The notes under the pieces are model-generated. The model was not told the DNA's origin. It did no database searches and saw only the letters and a list, made by a program, of their open reading frames with translations. Both the position numbers and the translations under genes were made by a program. DNA of 63,027 nucleotides from an uncultured Candidatus Saccharibacteria bacterium (lineage in GTDB: Bacteria > Patescibacteriota > Saccharimonadia > Saccharimonadales > Saccharimonadaceae), in the NCBI GenBank assembly GCA_947425245.1, contig CANDYU010000001.1, positions 1 through 63,027 on the forward strand, given 5' to 3'. The stretch's first letter is position 1, and every line of letters begins with the position of its first letter. Positions 7,560-16,168 of this stretch are shown here, piece after piece.

Positions 7560-9193
7560 CATTCAATATCTCGCTAACGGTACTCAATAGTTTAGGCAGG
7601 AATTTATATCGTGATTTTATCACTGTAATTGGTGAAGCCGTTTCCAATGCTTGGGATGCTGATGCGGTGATCGTTGATATACATATTGACAGAAAGAACA
7701 ACGAAATGATTATTAGAGATGATGGGGTTGGCATGTCTCTTAATGATTTTGCTAAAAAATTTCTTAAGATAGGCTATTCTAAAAGGAAGGATGGAGAAGC
7801 GACATCAAAAGGTGGTAGACCGTTTATTGGTCGGAAAGGTATCGGTAAGCTTGCTTTGCTGTCGTGTGCGAATAGGGTTACGGTTGTGTCTAAAACTGCT
7901 GGCGGAAACGTTATTGGCGGAACTATTGATAATGGTTCACTGGATGCCGCAATTAAAGATGACTTGAATCAAAATGAATATCACCTAGAAGTACTTGAGC
8001 AGCACGACATAGATGAGGCAAATTTAGGGGAGCATGGTACAACTATCAGGTTTACTGGATTGAAGGATGGTATTGCTAATTCCATAGAGTACCTGAGAAA
8101 ATCTATAGCATTATATTTTAGATTTTCATTAGTTGATAACGGTTTTAAGATTGTATTAAATGGCAAAACTATTGACTTCAAGGACTTAGAACCGTTAATC
8201 AATAATACTGAGTTTATATGGAACCTGAATTCGTGTGATGACCCATTGGCTCGGATGATTCTATTAAAGGCTCACAGTAGTAAGACTATTACTACCAAAT
8301 TAAAGCTCAGTGGGTTTGTTGCGTCTGTTAAAAAACCAAAGGATCTTAAGGTGCTTTCGGAAAATGAGAAAGTTGGTATTGACCTATTTGTTAATGGACG
8401 ACTTAGGGAACGCAATATGCTAAAACATGTTCAGACTGCACGAATCCCAGAGAGCTATTTATACGGACAAATACATTTTAACGATCTGGATGACGGTAGT
8501 GGAAAGGACCGTTTTACTAGTAGTAGAGAAGGGGTAATAGCGGATGATGAGCTATTCCAGAAGATGCTGGCTGAACTAAAAGGTGTGATAAAAAAGATTA
8601 TTGATGAATGGGATGATTTTAGGTTAAAAGCCAAAGAAGATGGCGATGAAGAAAACCCTAGAAAGTCAAAACGCGACAGAGCATCTAGTAAGCTGTTTAC
8701 GGAGACCGCTAAGGAGTACATGAGCGGCAAATCGCCACGTGCTAAAGATAAGGTTGATAAATGGATCGACGCACTTCAGAATGATGCCGAATTTAATTTT
8801 TCATCATATGCCGAATGCTTTATATCGGAGAATCTGCTGCGGCAATATATACAAGACAATAAGCTAAAATTGACGAATTCCGTACAGAAAGCTGCTGATA
8901 GATGGCGAAAAATTGAACGAGAAAATAAAGAAGCAGCTAATATGGAAATCCAGATTAGTCAAGAAGACGACGATAAAAATTATATTGGCATGCATGAGTT
9001 AATCATGGTAGTTGATCCCTCAGGGAGTAAGGGTACGAGGCCTAATAAATTTAATATTGATGAAGCAGAATATACGCCATTAAGGAATGCTGTGATGCAC
9101 ACCTCAAGACTCAGCCACGACGCAAAGCTAAAACTCACAACGGTGTTTAATAACATAAAAGCAAAGGTGAAGAGGATCATATCAACTTCTTAG
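7538..9193 (+). CDS. GHKL (MORC/Hsp90-like) ATPase partner of the methyltransferase
   Basis: 551 residues. The Bergerat ATP-binding fold is clear: N box EAVSNAWDADA (about 32-42), G1 DDGVGM (about 61-66), G2 GRKGIGKLALL (about 97-107), then an S5-type transducer region. The C-terminal 200 residues are charged and helical with no nuclease motif that I can see. GHKL ATPases encoded next to m5C methylases were described as prokaryotic relatives of MORC proteins in restriction-modification-like systems (established in the literature). A role in DNA defence is inferred from the 22-base overlap with the methyltransferase. No obvious endonuclease follows; the next genes are small and on the opposite strand. 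Confidence 0.85.
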   Translation: MPNNADLTFNISLTVLNSLGRNLYRDFITVIGEAVSNAWDADAVIVDIHIDRKNNEMIIRDDGVGMSLNDFAKKFLKIGYSKRKDGEATSKGGRPFIGRKGIGKLALLSCANRVTVVSKTAGGNVIGGTIDNGSLDAAIKDDLNQNEYHLEVLEQHDIDEANLGEHGTTIRFTGLKDGIANSIEYLRKSIALYFRFSLVDNGFKIVLNGKTIDFKDLEPLINNTEFIWNLNSCDDPLARMILLKAHSSKTITTKLKLSGFVASVKKPKDLKVLSENEKVGIDLFVNGRLRERNMLKHVQTARIPESYLYGQIHFNDLDDGSGKDRFTSSREGVIADDELFQKMLAELKGVIKKIIDEWDDFRLKAKEDGDEENPRKSKRDRASSKLFTETAKEYMSGKSPRAKDKVDKWIDALQNDAEFNFSSYAECFISENLLRQYIQDNKLKLTNSVQKAADRWRKIERENKEAANMEIQISQEDDDKNYIGMHELIMVVDPSGSKGTRPNKFNIDEAEYTPLRNAVMHTSRLSHDAKLKLTTVFNNIKAKVKRIISTS

Positions 9194-9489
9194 TTCACCA
9201 TCTTCAAATAATACCCCAAATCCTCGCTCTCCCAATTCTCAAGCACCCAGTTGTGGTACTCTTCCCAAAGTTTAGCATAAAGTTGACTAAGCCTTGTGCT
9301 CTTTTCCTCGTACCAATACCAACATTTATGGTTAAGTGCCACCCCGAGTTCTGTTCCGTAAATACGTTCTTTCTTCCACTCGGCTTTTGCTCGCTTGTAG
9401 GTATCTCTAATTGCTTCTTCTCCAAATAACTCTGCTATACTAAAATCTTCCCAAAAGGTAGTCTGACATTCATAGTCTAATAACTTCAT
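9190..9489 (-). CDS. Small hypothetical protein of phage/ICE type
   Basis: 99 residues starting MKLLDYECQTTFWEDFSIAE. The pattern TTFWEDFSIAE...AIRDTYKRA...LWEEYHNWVLENW is the one I recall from small proteins common on Firmicutes integrative elements; function unknown. Its 3' end overlaps the ATPase stop by four bases (convergent), and its start overlaps the next upstream gene by four bases. Confidence 0.7.
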   Translation of the reverse strand: MKLLDYECQTTFWEDFSIAELFGEEAIRDTYKRAKAEWKKERIYGTELGVALNHKCWYWYEEKSTRLSQLYAKLWEEYHNWVLENWESEDLGYYLKMVN

Positions 9490-9710
9490 AACTTGAACTT
9501 CCTCATAAAGTTATCAACTGTACCATATTCTGCTTTAACATACCTTTTATAAGTACTATAACCAAGTATAATATCTCGGTATTCTCGGCTACTAATGCCA
9601 CAAGCTTTAATTGCCTTATCGGCTTCCATAATCATATTGTATCTACCACATCTACGAATTTTCTCGTATTTATAAAGGTTAGGTTCCCAATTCTCATTTA
9701 TCAAAGTCAC
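9486..9710 (-). CDS. Small hypothetical protein
   Basis: 74 residues, acidic/basic mix, containing GRYNMIMEADKAIKACGIS and ending DNFMRKFKL. It starts directly after the stop of the 9711-9923 gene and overlaps the following gene by 4 bases, so the three form one operon. Similar short proteins occur in phage and mobile-element gene sets. No function recognised. Confidence 0.6.
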   Translation of the reverse strand: MTLINENWEPNLYKYEKIRRCGRYNMIMEADKAIKACGISSREYRDIILGYSTYKRYVKAEYGTVDNFMRKFKL

Positions 9711-9923
9711 TTAAGATTCTACCTCACAATTACTCGACGTTCTCGTCCATATATGCTCAACAATTTCTCCGTCAACCCAAAGTTTATACTCCAGTTGGCT
9801 TAAATAGTTCAGTCTATCTTCAAGACTTGGAAAAGTAACGTCGTTCGATTCGACGTAGTGGCATTCTCCATCCGTACCTAAATACTTCATAACCGTAATT
9901 GACTTTGAAGATAGATGTTTCAT
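9711..9923 (-). CDS. Small hypothetical protein, paralogue of the 10626-10826 gene
   Basis: 70 residues from MKHLSSKSITVMKYLG; the frame is open to 9965 but the shorter start aligns with the paralogue. Both share S-[VI]-T-[VI]-MKY-x(3)-DG at the N-terminus, then a tyrosine/acidic stretch. A GATAAT box sits 7 bases before the chosen ATG, in keeping with the leaderless starts elsewhere. First gene of a three-gene operon running to 9190. Function unknown. Confidence 0.5.
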   Translation of the reverse strand: MKHLSSKSITVMKYLGTDGECHYVESNDVTFPSLEDRLNYLSQLEYKLWVDGEIVEHIWTRTSSNCEVES

Positions 9924-10098
9924 AACAGCAATTATCGTCAGAAATGTTAAAAATGTAAAGCACAAAATATAACTCCCAGTATTGCAACTAGCAGTTACGC
10001 CCTACAAAAACTATTCGCTCATTTGCCGTTTAGCCGAGGTGGCGTTGCCATAAGATAATAACAAGCAACTCAGCTTTTATAGATGGTATAATAAAATT

Positions 10099-10620
10099 AT
10101 GTCGAAAGATAATACTGTAATGTCTGAGCAAGATTTATTTATCATGCGATTGTACTCGTCGGCTCAATCATGGAACCATGCTTGCCAATTATTAGTAGAA
10201 GCGGAAAAAATAGATCACTCTTTACGAATTATGCTAAACTCCGTTCTTGTTTTGGCTACAGAGTTATCTATTAAAACAATTCTTGCCATATCTGGCCACA
10301 ACGAAAAATGTTTATGTTCGTCTGGACACAAATTATCCGAGCTATTTGAAAAATTAGGCAAGCAGAATTTGAAAGTCATAAGCAAGGTTTTTGAAGAAGC
10401 CTATGAAACTAAAGTAGGGCAAGAAATCGATTTTATAGTCATGTTGAAACAGCACGATAACTGTTTTACGGAATGGCGATACATGACATTTGTAAAAGAT
10501 TTAGCTGATTTGAGGGATAACTTTGATTATATTTTTATGGTAAATTGCCAAAGAGCTACGGCTCAGCAGATGGAAATTGTACATAAACTGTATCTAGAAG
10601 CTGCAAACAGTCATGATTAA
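10099..10620 (+). CDS. HEPN-like helical protein
   Basis: 173 residues, all helical in appearance. The segment ATELSIKTILAISG followed by a Cys-rich loop and GHKLSELFEKL resembles the HEPN layout of two helices, loop, HDL helix; FTEWRYM later in the chain also occurs in such proteins. The RNase signature R-x(4-6)-H is not clear, so this could be a non-catalytic HEPN or a different helical family. TATAAT at 10087-10092 lies exactly 6 bases before the ATG (leaderless). Located in the probable defence island. Confidence 0.5.
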   Translation: MSKDNTVMSEQDLFIMRLYSSAQSWNHACQLLVEAEKIDHSLRIMLNSVLVLATELSIKTILAISGHNEKCLCSSGHKLSELFEKLGKQNLKVISKVFEEAYETKVGQEIDFIVMLKQHDNCFTEWRYMTFVKDLADLRDNFDYIFMVNCQRATAQQMEIVHKLYLEAANSHD

Positions 10621-10625
10621 TGTTG

Positions 10626-10826
10626 CTACAAATCAAAAATCGGCAGAGTTTTAATCCATAAGACATCGTAGCCCTCAGCCTCTAACTTTTTCTTCTCTTC
10701 AATCATTGCGTCTAGCCGTTCCACTTCATCTGCTACGTTCCATTTATCAAGGCATTTAAAATCATATACTCCGTCCGGAGATTTATATTTCATAATGGTA
10801 ACACTGTTTTCGCTCGCTGGGTTCAT
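10626..10826 (-). CDS. Small hypothetical protein, paralogue of the 9711-9923 gene
   Basis: 66 residues, SVTIMKYKSPDGVYDFKCLD then a charged helix EKKKLEAEGYDVLWIK. GAGAGG lies 8 bases before the ATG. Convergent with the HEPN-like gene, 5 bases between stops. Function unknown. Confidence 0.55.
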   Translation of the reverse strand: MNPASENSVTIMKYKSPDGVYDFKCLDKWNVADEVERLDAMIEEKKKLEAEGYDVLWIKTLPIFDL

Positions 10827-10883
10827 GTTTTTCCTCTCTATGGCTTTCCTATTTACGATTATCCAACCCCTTCTTAGTCTTCG

Positions 10884-11198
10884 TTATACCTCCATTCTTT
10901 GGGCTTCATCGGTTAATTTACTAAACAGAAACTCTTCGAACCGCCTAGCTTCAATCAAAGTTTCTCGTAAACGTTGCTTGAGCTTTACCTTCACATCCTC
11001 TTTCTCCAAATCGCTTTCTACAAGAAGCGGTTTCGGTGCGTTAAAAACATGTGCGAATTTTTTGCCCGTTGGGCGCTTGCTTAGGTGACTTTTACTAGGG
11101 TTTTGGTCACCAATGAGGATCGCTTGCTCAGTAAGTGGTAGCCGATTACTTGCTACTAGATAGTAAGATACTTTTTTAGATCCTTCGGCAAACAGATT
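10884..11198 (-). pseudogene. Orphan 3' coding remnant without a start codon
   Basis: A minus-strand frame is open from 11198 to the TAA at 10884-10886 and reads as a plausible protein tail: LPLTEQAILIGDQNP, then SKRPTGKKFAHVFNAPKPLL, then a charged helix to QRMEV. No ATG, GTG or early TTG exists in the open part, so the 5' half is missing. It overlaps the end of the PD-(D/E)XK gene in another frame. Parent family not recognised. Confidence 0.4.
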
Positions 11199-12104
11199 TC
11201 ATACACCAAATCGCAATCGATTGGTTTATTAACCCAGTTGGATTCACTATGACCAAATTTTTCATACAATTTCTTAGAAGTGAAACGAATATAGCTATTA
11301 ATACTCCAATCTTCTTGAATTGGGTGCAGTTCAAACTCGTCGGTGTTTTCCTTAAGAAACTCTATGATCCATTCATAAACTTGTGTGCAATCACTACTAG
11401 CATATTCATAGATGAGATCAATTGCAGTCTTATGTTTTCGATAAATTTCTTTGCAAATGCGTTTGATCTCTGGGTTCATAATTACTCTCCTCTCCAAGAC
11501 GTTAATATATTGTTGCAACAACATACGAACCGCATCTGGTGCGTATTCTGAATTCTCGCGTATTGCTCGCACGATATCATCGTAGGTAGAAGAAATCCAC
11601 TCGGTATCACTCGCCTCGAGGCCGTCGGGCGTTAGAAAAATAAAAAGTTGTTGATAATCTCCATACGCGTCATCGATAAATTTATGGTAACGTTTGGTTT
11701 GGCCTACGCTCTCCTTTGCATCAATTTTGTTTTCGATTACAATGACAAATTTCTCTTTGTCGGAGACTAAACAAATGTCTAAGTGATTCCACTCACGACG
11801 TACATCGAAACTCTGAAAGTCGAGATCTAAAATCATGTGAACGTGTTGCAAATCATAATCACGAATCACGCGTCTTAAATAAGATTTAATAATCTTGTCA
11901 CCTAGGCCATGTGATTCAGACGCATCAAGCAGCCATGCAAGAAAATTACTATGACGAATTTCTTGTTTAGCAATACCGGTAACTTCAAAAAAAATTAACG
12001 CCTTTCGTCCAAGCGTTCAACTTCTTCAGGCAATTTTCATCAAGTTCAAGATTTTTGATGTCTTCTAAATCTTGGGGGCTTAACTCTGAATTGTCATTAT
12101 CCAT
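11156..12104 (-). pseudogene. PD-(D/E)XK nuclease-family gene interrupted at an 8-T tract
   Basis: The frame beginning MDNDNSELSPQDLEDIK at 12104 stops after 39 codons at a TGA created by a run of eight T (11987-11994). Removing one T restores a frame that continues without break: FFEVTGIAKQEIRHSNFLAW, LLDASESHGLGDKII, DICLVSD, VIVIENKIDAKESVGQ and on to 11156. The EIRHSNFLAWLL-SHGLGD block and the D...E-x-K core (DICLV ... ENKI) are typical of the PDDEXK_4 family. The joined protein would be about 315 residues. Either the gene is dead or it is phase-variable by slippage at the tract. Partner functions unknown; it sits in the defence-like island. Confidence 0.75.
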
Positions 12105-12128
12105 ATATCTATGCTATATCAGTCTTCG

Positions 12129-12204
12129 TGGTCGGGGCGACTGGACTCGAACCAGCGACCTCACGGTCCCAAACCGTGTGCGCTACCAACTGTGCTACGC
12201 CCCG
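12129..12204 (-). tRNA. tRNA-Pro (TGG)
   Basis: Acceptor CGGGGCG/CGCCCCG, anticodon stem CACGG/CCGTG around TTTGGGA (anticodon TGG), CCA encoded. An upstream -10 TATAAT is at about 12219 on the minus strand. Confidence 0.93.
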
Positions 12205-12263
12205 TTGCTGGAATTATATCATAGGAGAGTGTAAAAATCCAGAGTTTATTAATGGACATAATC

Positions 12264-12489
12264 TTCGTCCGTAGCGGGTTTATTTATTATCTCTATGGTT
12301 CGGCTCGAGATCTTAGCTTCGCTAGTTATTATTGGTCTACTACAACTTCAACAGTTTATGACACCGGATCAAATGGTATAGCAGGTTATTACCTCCGTTT
12401 CAATACTTCTAATGTTAACTCATCACGTGGTCCGAACGATCGCTATTTTGCTTTCCCCATCCGTTGTCTGGCGTACTAGGTTAGATAGG
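12264..12489 (+). repeat. FISUMP 3'-end cassette 1
   Basis: Begins with the core TCGTCCGTAGCGG in the frame (F)VRSG and ends with the 29-bp core (starts CCCCATCC, ends CTAGGTTA) that encodes PIRCLAY and the TAG stop at 12477. Between them lies a variable segment with YYWSTTTSTVYD and GPNDRYFAF. An ATG at 12252 is in frame, but there is no ribosome site, promoter or N-terminal domain, so it is read as a silent fragment. Beyond the core, about 40 bp with TTTCACCTGCG is shared with cassette 3. The cassette's 5' edge is about 60 bp from the tRNA-Pro(TGG) gene. Confidence 0.8.
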
Positions 12490-12551
12490 TTTCGATATCA
12501 TCATTTCACCTGCGAGGGATTATTGATTAGAGTTTAGTTTTAAGTAACTAG

Positions 12552-12794
12552 CTACCATTTACTCTTGAGATATGATTCAGCGATCAAGATTACTCCTCCA
12601 GCAATGACCAGTAAACCTAACAAACCGCACAGGAAGATTCCAAAGCTGAAGCCAATGCCAGCAAGTATGAGACCGATAATTAGGTTACAAAATGCAGATA
12701 GTTTTAAGGCCGCCTGATTGGGTCGAGGTAGAGAAATTGGAACACCTAACTGCTGGTTCATTCTAGTGCAGGCCTTATTAATCTTTTCAATCAT
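12552..12794 (-). CDS. Small two-helix membrane protein
   Basis: 80 residues: an amphipathic start (MIEKINKACTRMNQQLG), then two adjacent hydrophobic segments (about 31-50 and 52-70) and a KSKW end. No family recognised. An AGGGAAATT stretch lies before the ATG. Isolated between cassette 1 and tRNA-Asp. Confidence 0.55.
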   Translation of the reverse strand: MIEKINKACTRMNQQLGVPISLPRPNQAALKLSAFCNLIIGLILAGIGFSFGIFLCGLLGLLVIAGGVILIAESYLKSKW

Positions 12795-12909
12795 GGGTAA
12801 TTTCCCTTTTATTCTAATATATTGATACTTTTTCTACTTTCGCAATGCAGCCTTGCCTGGGGTTCTGCTATTAAAAACGCTAGGGGAATATATTCAGTAA
12901 ATACAAAAA

Positions 12910-12986
12910 TGGCGGAACCGACGAGACTCGAACCCGCGACCTCCGCCGTGACAGGGCGGCGCTCTAACCAACTGAGCTACGATTCC
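12910..12986 (-). tRNA. tRNA-Asp (GTC)
   Basis: Acceptor GGAATCG/CGGTTCC, anticodon stem CCGCC/GGCGG around CTGTCAC (anticodon GTC), CCA encoded. Confidence 0.93.
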
Positions 12987-13041
12987 ATTAGTTTGTATTA
13001 TAGCTCATCTTTAAGATAAGTGCAAGGGTGAAGTTTTGTGA

Positions 13042-13692
13042 TTATATAAGCTTTGCTAACTCTTGCTTCACTTTTTCTAAATCACTAGAGGTCAGCATAG
13101 GTATAAGGTTGTTAATTTCTTCTATGCTTTTGTCCCACCATTTAAATTTTTCTAAAATCTCGATCATTTCATCGTCAAATCTTTTATGTAACTCACGGGC
13201 GGGATTTCCGATAACTACGGTGTACGGCTCGATATCTTCGCGTACAACGCTATTAGCTCCAATAATTACACCGTCACCAACCTTCACGCCTGGCAGGAAG
13301 GTGACATTTTGTCCAATCCAAACGTCATTGCCAATAATTGTATCGCCTTTTAACCTTAAATCTTCGGGACTGGGTGGTTCCTGTTTCCAGCCTTGAAGCG
13401 TATAGAACGGAAAGGTAGTAACGCAGTTTCTCTGATGATTTGCACCGTTCATAATAAACTCCACGCCGGCCGCGATTTGGCAGAACTTGCCGATAATTAA
13501 CTTGTCGCCATTAAATTCGTAATGATGGGTGACATGGCTTTCAAATTCGCTATCAGCAATATAAGTAAAATCACCAACAATGATATTAGGATTTGTAATA
13601 GCTGGTTTAATGTAGATTTCTTTATCGTATCCTGGGATTGGGTGAATTATGTTTGGATTGGGCAAGGACTCGTCGTTCATATCTGGCTTCAT
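13042..13692 (-). CDS. Vat/CatB-type xenobiotic acetyltransferase (hexapeptide repeat)
   Basis: 216 residues. Left-handed beta-helix hexapeptide pattern (IIGNDVWIGQNVTFLPGV, VIIGANSVVREDI, YTVVIGNPAR). The extended loop with EFIMNGANHQ carries the likely catalytic His, and TTFPFY follows, as in the streptogramin (Vat) and type-B chloramphenicol acetyltransferases. It probably O-acetylates a small substrate using acetyl-CoA; resistance to a particular drug is not implied. The start may be the second ATG (residue 5), which has better spacing from AAGGA. It lies in the accessory region, consistent with acquisition. Confidence 0.85.
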   Translation of the reverse strand: MKPDMNDESLPNPNIIHPIPGYDKEIYIKPAITNPNIIVGDFTYIADSEFESHVTHHYEFNGDKLIIGKFCQIAAGVEFIMNGANHQRNCVTTFPFYTLQGWKQEPPSPEDLRLKGDTIIGNDVWIGQNVTFLPGVKVGDGVIIGANSVVREDIEPYTVVIGNPARELHKRFDDEMIEILEKFKWWDKSIEEINNLIPMLTSSDLEKVKQELAKLI

Positions 13693-13707
13693 TCCTTAAA
13701 TTATTAC

Positions 13708-14112
13708 TTACTTTCCATTCGGTTTGCGTTTGATTAAAAGGAGTTTCTTTAGATCTTCAACGAGCGAGCGATCTATAAGATCAAACATGGCCCACTTGCC
13801 GTCGTGATAGGTTTTTGCGTTATCATAGATTGCTAGAACCCTAGGCGATAGACTATCTCTGTTTTCTTTAACTTTAGTGCGTTCATTCTTGCCGAAGATT
13901 ATCATTAAATCTAAAGTGCTTTCCTTAAAATAAAACGCACAGAGGGTTTTGCCGCTTTTGCTAAACTTCTATTCGTAAGCCCACGTTTTGCCACCATTAT
14001 TCTAGGCTTGTTCCATGTCATAGAGTGAGTTTATTTCATTCATGAAATCATAAAATACGCCAGTTTTTGCACTGCCGATTAGTTTTTCCAATTCTTTTCG
14101 TTCTATGTTCAT
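13708..14112 (-). pseudogene. DUF3788 family gene with two in-frame stops
   Basis: One uninterrupted frame of 135 codons from the ATG at 14112 to the TAA at 13708, except for TAG after DMEQA and TAG after KTWAYE. The rest reads as a good DUF3788 protein: NGGKTWAYE, FSKSGKTLCAFYFKE, LMIIFGKNER, AKTYHDGKWAMFD and LLLIKRKPN. The first TAG aligns with a position likely to be Trp, the second with Tyr. Point mutations in a decaying gene are the simplest reading; stop-codon suppression is possible but unsupported. Confidence 0.75.
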
Positions 14113-14242
14113 AAATGATGCTTAATAAAGCCTAAGAGGATTATATCAGAATCAAATACCCTTATCAAGGAACGCTATTAGGATCACGTTGTGTTCATGA
14201 TTTTAGCAATCCTATACCCGTAAAAGTCGACAGTACTCTTAT

Positions 14243-14463
14243 TTAACCTAGTACGCCAGACAACGGATGGGGAAAGCACCCCAGCGATGGTCTGGACCAT
14301 TGGACGAATCAATACTATTAGCACTAAGATTAAGAAAGTAGGCTGTTAAACCAGCCGATCCATTGCCGTATGCTGATGCGGCCGTCGATGTTCGGTTGTA
14401 GCCATAAACACCCGCGAAACGCATTGAACCACAGCCACGATTGGTATATCCGCTACGGACGAA
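14243..14463 (-). repeat. FISUMP 3'-end cassette 2
   Basis: Minus-strand copy: core TCGTCCGTAGCGG at the 14463 end, the same 29-bp terminal core with stop at 14248-14250. Variable part contains GSMRFAGVYGYNR and GPDHRWGAF. Just outside its 5' end a hairpin GAACCCGTA/TACGGGTTC spans 14461-14485. An in-frame ATG (14487) lies in that hairpin without a ribosome site. Confidence 0.8.
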
Positions 14464-14537
14464 CCCGTACAGCTTATACGGGTTCAAGTCGAAATTAGCC
14501 CTGTTATTTGTGCTAACTTTCTTGTTAATTAACCAAA

Positions 14538-14764
14538 ATCGTCCGTAGCGGCAACATCACCCGCAATGACGGTTCAGGACGAACGCTTGGCCTACATAGC
14601 TATATTTGGGCTCTAACCGCCTCTACAGTTTATGGCCATGGAACAGGTGGACTAGCTGGCTATTATATAGATTTCGATATGAGTGGTATGAATACATCAG
14701 GTGGAGCTAGTGCCCGTTGGTACGCTCTCCCCATCCGTTGTCTGGCGTACTAGGTTAGATAGGT
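14538..14764 (+). repeat. FISUMP 3'-end cassette 3
   Basis: Plus-strand copy, divergent from cassette 2 with 74 bp between them. Same 13-bp opening and 29-bp closing cores, stop at 14751-14753. Variable part contains GLHSYIWALTASTVYG and SARWYAL. No start codon precedes it. Its 3' flank runs directly into the broken end of a DUF2726 gene. Confidence 0.8.
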
Positions 14765-14771
14765 TTGGGTA

Positions 14772-15020
14772 TTATACTTTCACCTGCGGGATAATCCAAC
14801 ATTTGGATTCAAAAATCTCACATAACACTCTAAAGAACATTTCTTCGCGTTTTGTCATGATGTGGCGGCGTGCAATATAATGATACTTCAGACCGCTTAA
14901 TTTATTAAGTTGACCATTTTTATGTAAAATATTATTTAACGCAGACAAAATAACGAAGATTATGGCACCTAATCCAATATAAAACAGGATTTGGATGATT
15001 AACGAGGAGCTTTGGGGCAT
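14772..15020 (-). pseudogene. Truncated DUF2726 paralogue
   Basis: 82 residues: an N-terminal membrane segment, then HIMTKREEMFFRVLCEIF and CWIIPQVKV, where it stops. The intact neighbour (15131-15760) has the same order (HIMTQREEKFFLLLNDIF, CYIIPQVHL) and continues for another 110 residues. The break falls exactly where the 3' flank of cassette 3 begins, so cassette-linked recombination probably removed the nuclease-like C-terminal domain. Confidence 0.75.
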
Positions 15021-15130
15021 ATATATTTTAAATAATAAATCTATGTGGTCAACCTTATTGTACGCGTTTCAGGAAGAATTAGCAACGCATAATCCTATTT
15101 TTCAACTAATAAAAAGTGAAGATTATAAAC

Positions 15131-15760
15131 TTAGTTAGTCTTATTGATAATTTTTGCAAAAGAATCCACTATTTCTTGTTTCGACATATTTTCAGGATTT
15201 CGTAGACGTATTAGTGGAACATTAGCAAGGCCAAACATCCACCCAACTTCCTTATCGCGTTCAATACGATCGGCGGTATCATGAGTTGAATCATCGAGTT
15301 CCACTGCACATAATACGCTTAGATCTTTACTGCGAAGTAAAACATAATCAACCGATTTACCATTAATGTGCGAAAAAGCACCTTTCCAGTTTTGACCTTT
15401 TATACGATGTTCTAGCAACGCAGATAGATGAACTTGTGGGATAATATAGCATTTATCTCGAAATATATCATTTAGTAGTAAAAAGAACTTCTCCTCACGT
15501 TGCGTCATTATATGGGTTTTACCCCGATATTTATATACTAATCTCGATTCCCCTACTCTTTCTTCTCGTGATGCCCGTGAGTTTAACGTCATTCTTTTTG
15601 AAGAAATGTTTTGTGCTCGTGTTTGCGTTTTTGTAGGTTTACTCAATCCCCTTATCATAGCGAAACATACAAATATAAATAATGCGATTGGAGCAAAAAA
15701 GAGGATAATTGCCAGCAAAGCGACAGCTAAACCTTGTAGTCCTGCTAAAAAATTTTCCAT
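15131..15760 (-). CDS. Membrane-anchored DUF2726 protein
   Basis: 209 residues. One N-terminal membrane segment (about 8-35), a basic linker, then DUF2726 (about 90-205): TQREEKFFLLLNDIF, IIPQVHLSALLEHR, VDYVLLRSKDLSVLCAVELDD and DKEVGWMFGLANVPLIRLR. The V-D-Y-V...V-E-L-D-D layout resembles a PD-(D/E)XK-like core; DUF2726 proteins often carry it, but activity is unproven. AAAGGAG lies 5 bases before the ATG. Likely an accessory gene of the neighbouring mobile region. Confidence 0.75.
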   Translation of the reverse strand: MENFLAGLQGLAVALLAIILFFAPIALFIFVCFAMIRGLSKPTKTQTRAQNISSKRMTLNSRASREERVGESRLVYKYRGKTHIMTQREEKFFLLLNDIFRDKCYIIPQVHLSALLEHRIKGQNWKGAFSHINGKSVDYVLLRSKDLSVLCAVELDDSTHDTADRIERDKEVGWMFGLANVPLIRLRNPENMSKQEIVDSFAKIINKTN

Positions 15761-15802
15761 ATTTCTCCTTTATTAAAAATAAAAATGGACAACCATTTGG
15801 TT

Positions 15803-15885
15803 GTCTACACCTATCAGAGTTTTTACACTGCTGAAAACAATGGTTGCCCAGTTCTGTGTAAAAACTAGCTCCGATAGATGTAGAC
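15803..15885. repeat. Large imperfect inverted repeat
   Basis: Left arm 15803-15830 (GTCTACACCTATC...TTTTTACACTG) pairs with right arm 15854-15885 with a few mismatches and a 3-4 base bulge; the loop is 23 bases. A second palindrome (GACAACC...GGTTGTC) precedes it at about 15788. No gene lies in 15761-16168. The position ahead of an HUH replication gene suits a rolling-circle origin or a terminator pair. Confidence 0.6.
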
Positions 15886-16048
15886 CCTATAATTATAACA
15901 TTGAGTAATAAATAATACAACTAGTTGATTCGGTATCATTTCTTTGTTAGAATAAAAACAGCCAAGGAAGAAAAGGGCAAATAAGAAATCGAGTTATTAT
16001 ATGTAATAAACTAGGCAGTTTTCTATAAATATAAGTCCTAGCAACAAT

Positions 16049-16103
16049 TCGTACAGAAAAGACCTGAAAAAGAAAAAGGCTAACTCTCGTTATTTCTGTA
16101 CGA
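16049..16103. repeat. Inverted repeat TCGTACAGAAA/TTTCTGTACGA
   Basis: 11-bp perfect arms at 16049-16059 and 16093-16103 around a purine-rich 33-base loop. A further CTCGTTAT/ATAACGAG pair spans about 16085-16134. Such stem-loops are common near double- or single-strand origins of rolling-circle elements; no nick site can be assigned. Confidence 0.5.
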
Positions 16104-16168
16104 TACAATTTTTAAACGATAGGAGATAACGAGCAAATCGTTATTATTTTTAATTTAAGGAGAAATCA

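Noticed and set aside
10795-11088. Plus-strand 97-codon ORF
   Set aside because: The opposite strand has the more protein-like frame (KFAHVFNAPKPLL); the plus ORF is its shadow.
13708-14112. Reassigned UAG codon as an explanation for DUF3788
   Set aside because: Many intact genes, including the five cassettes and the 554-residue protein's neighbours, use TAG or TAA normally, and the two positions would need different amino acids.
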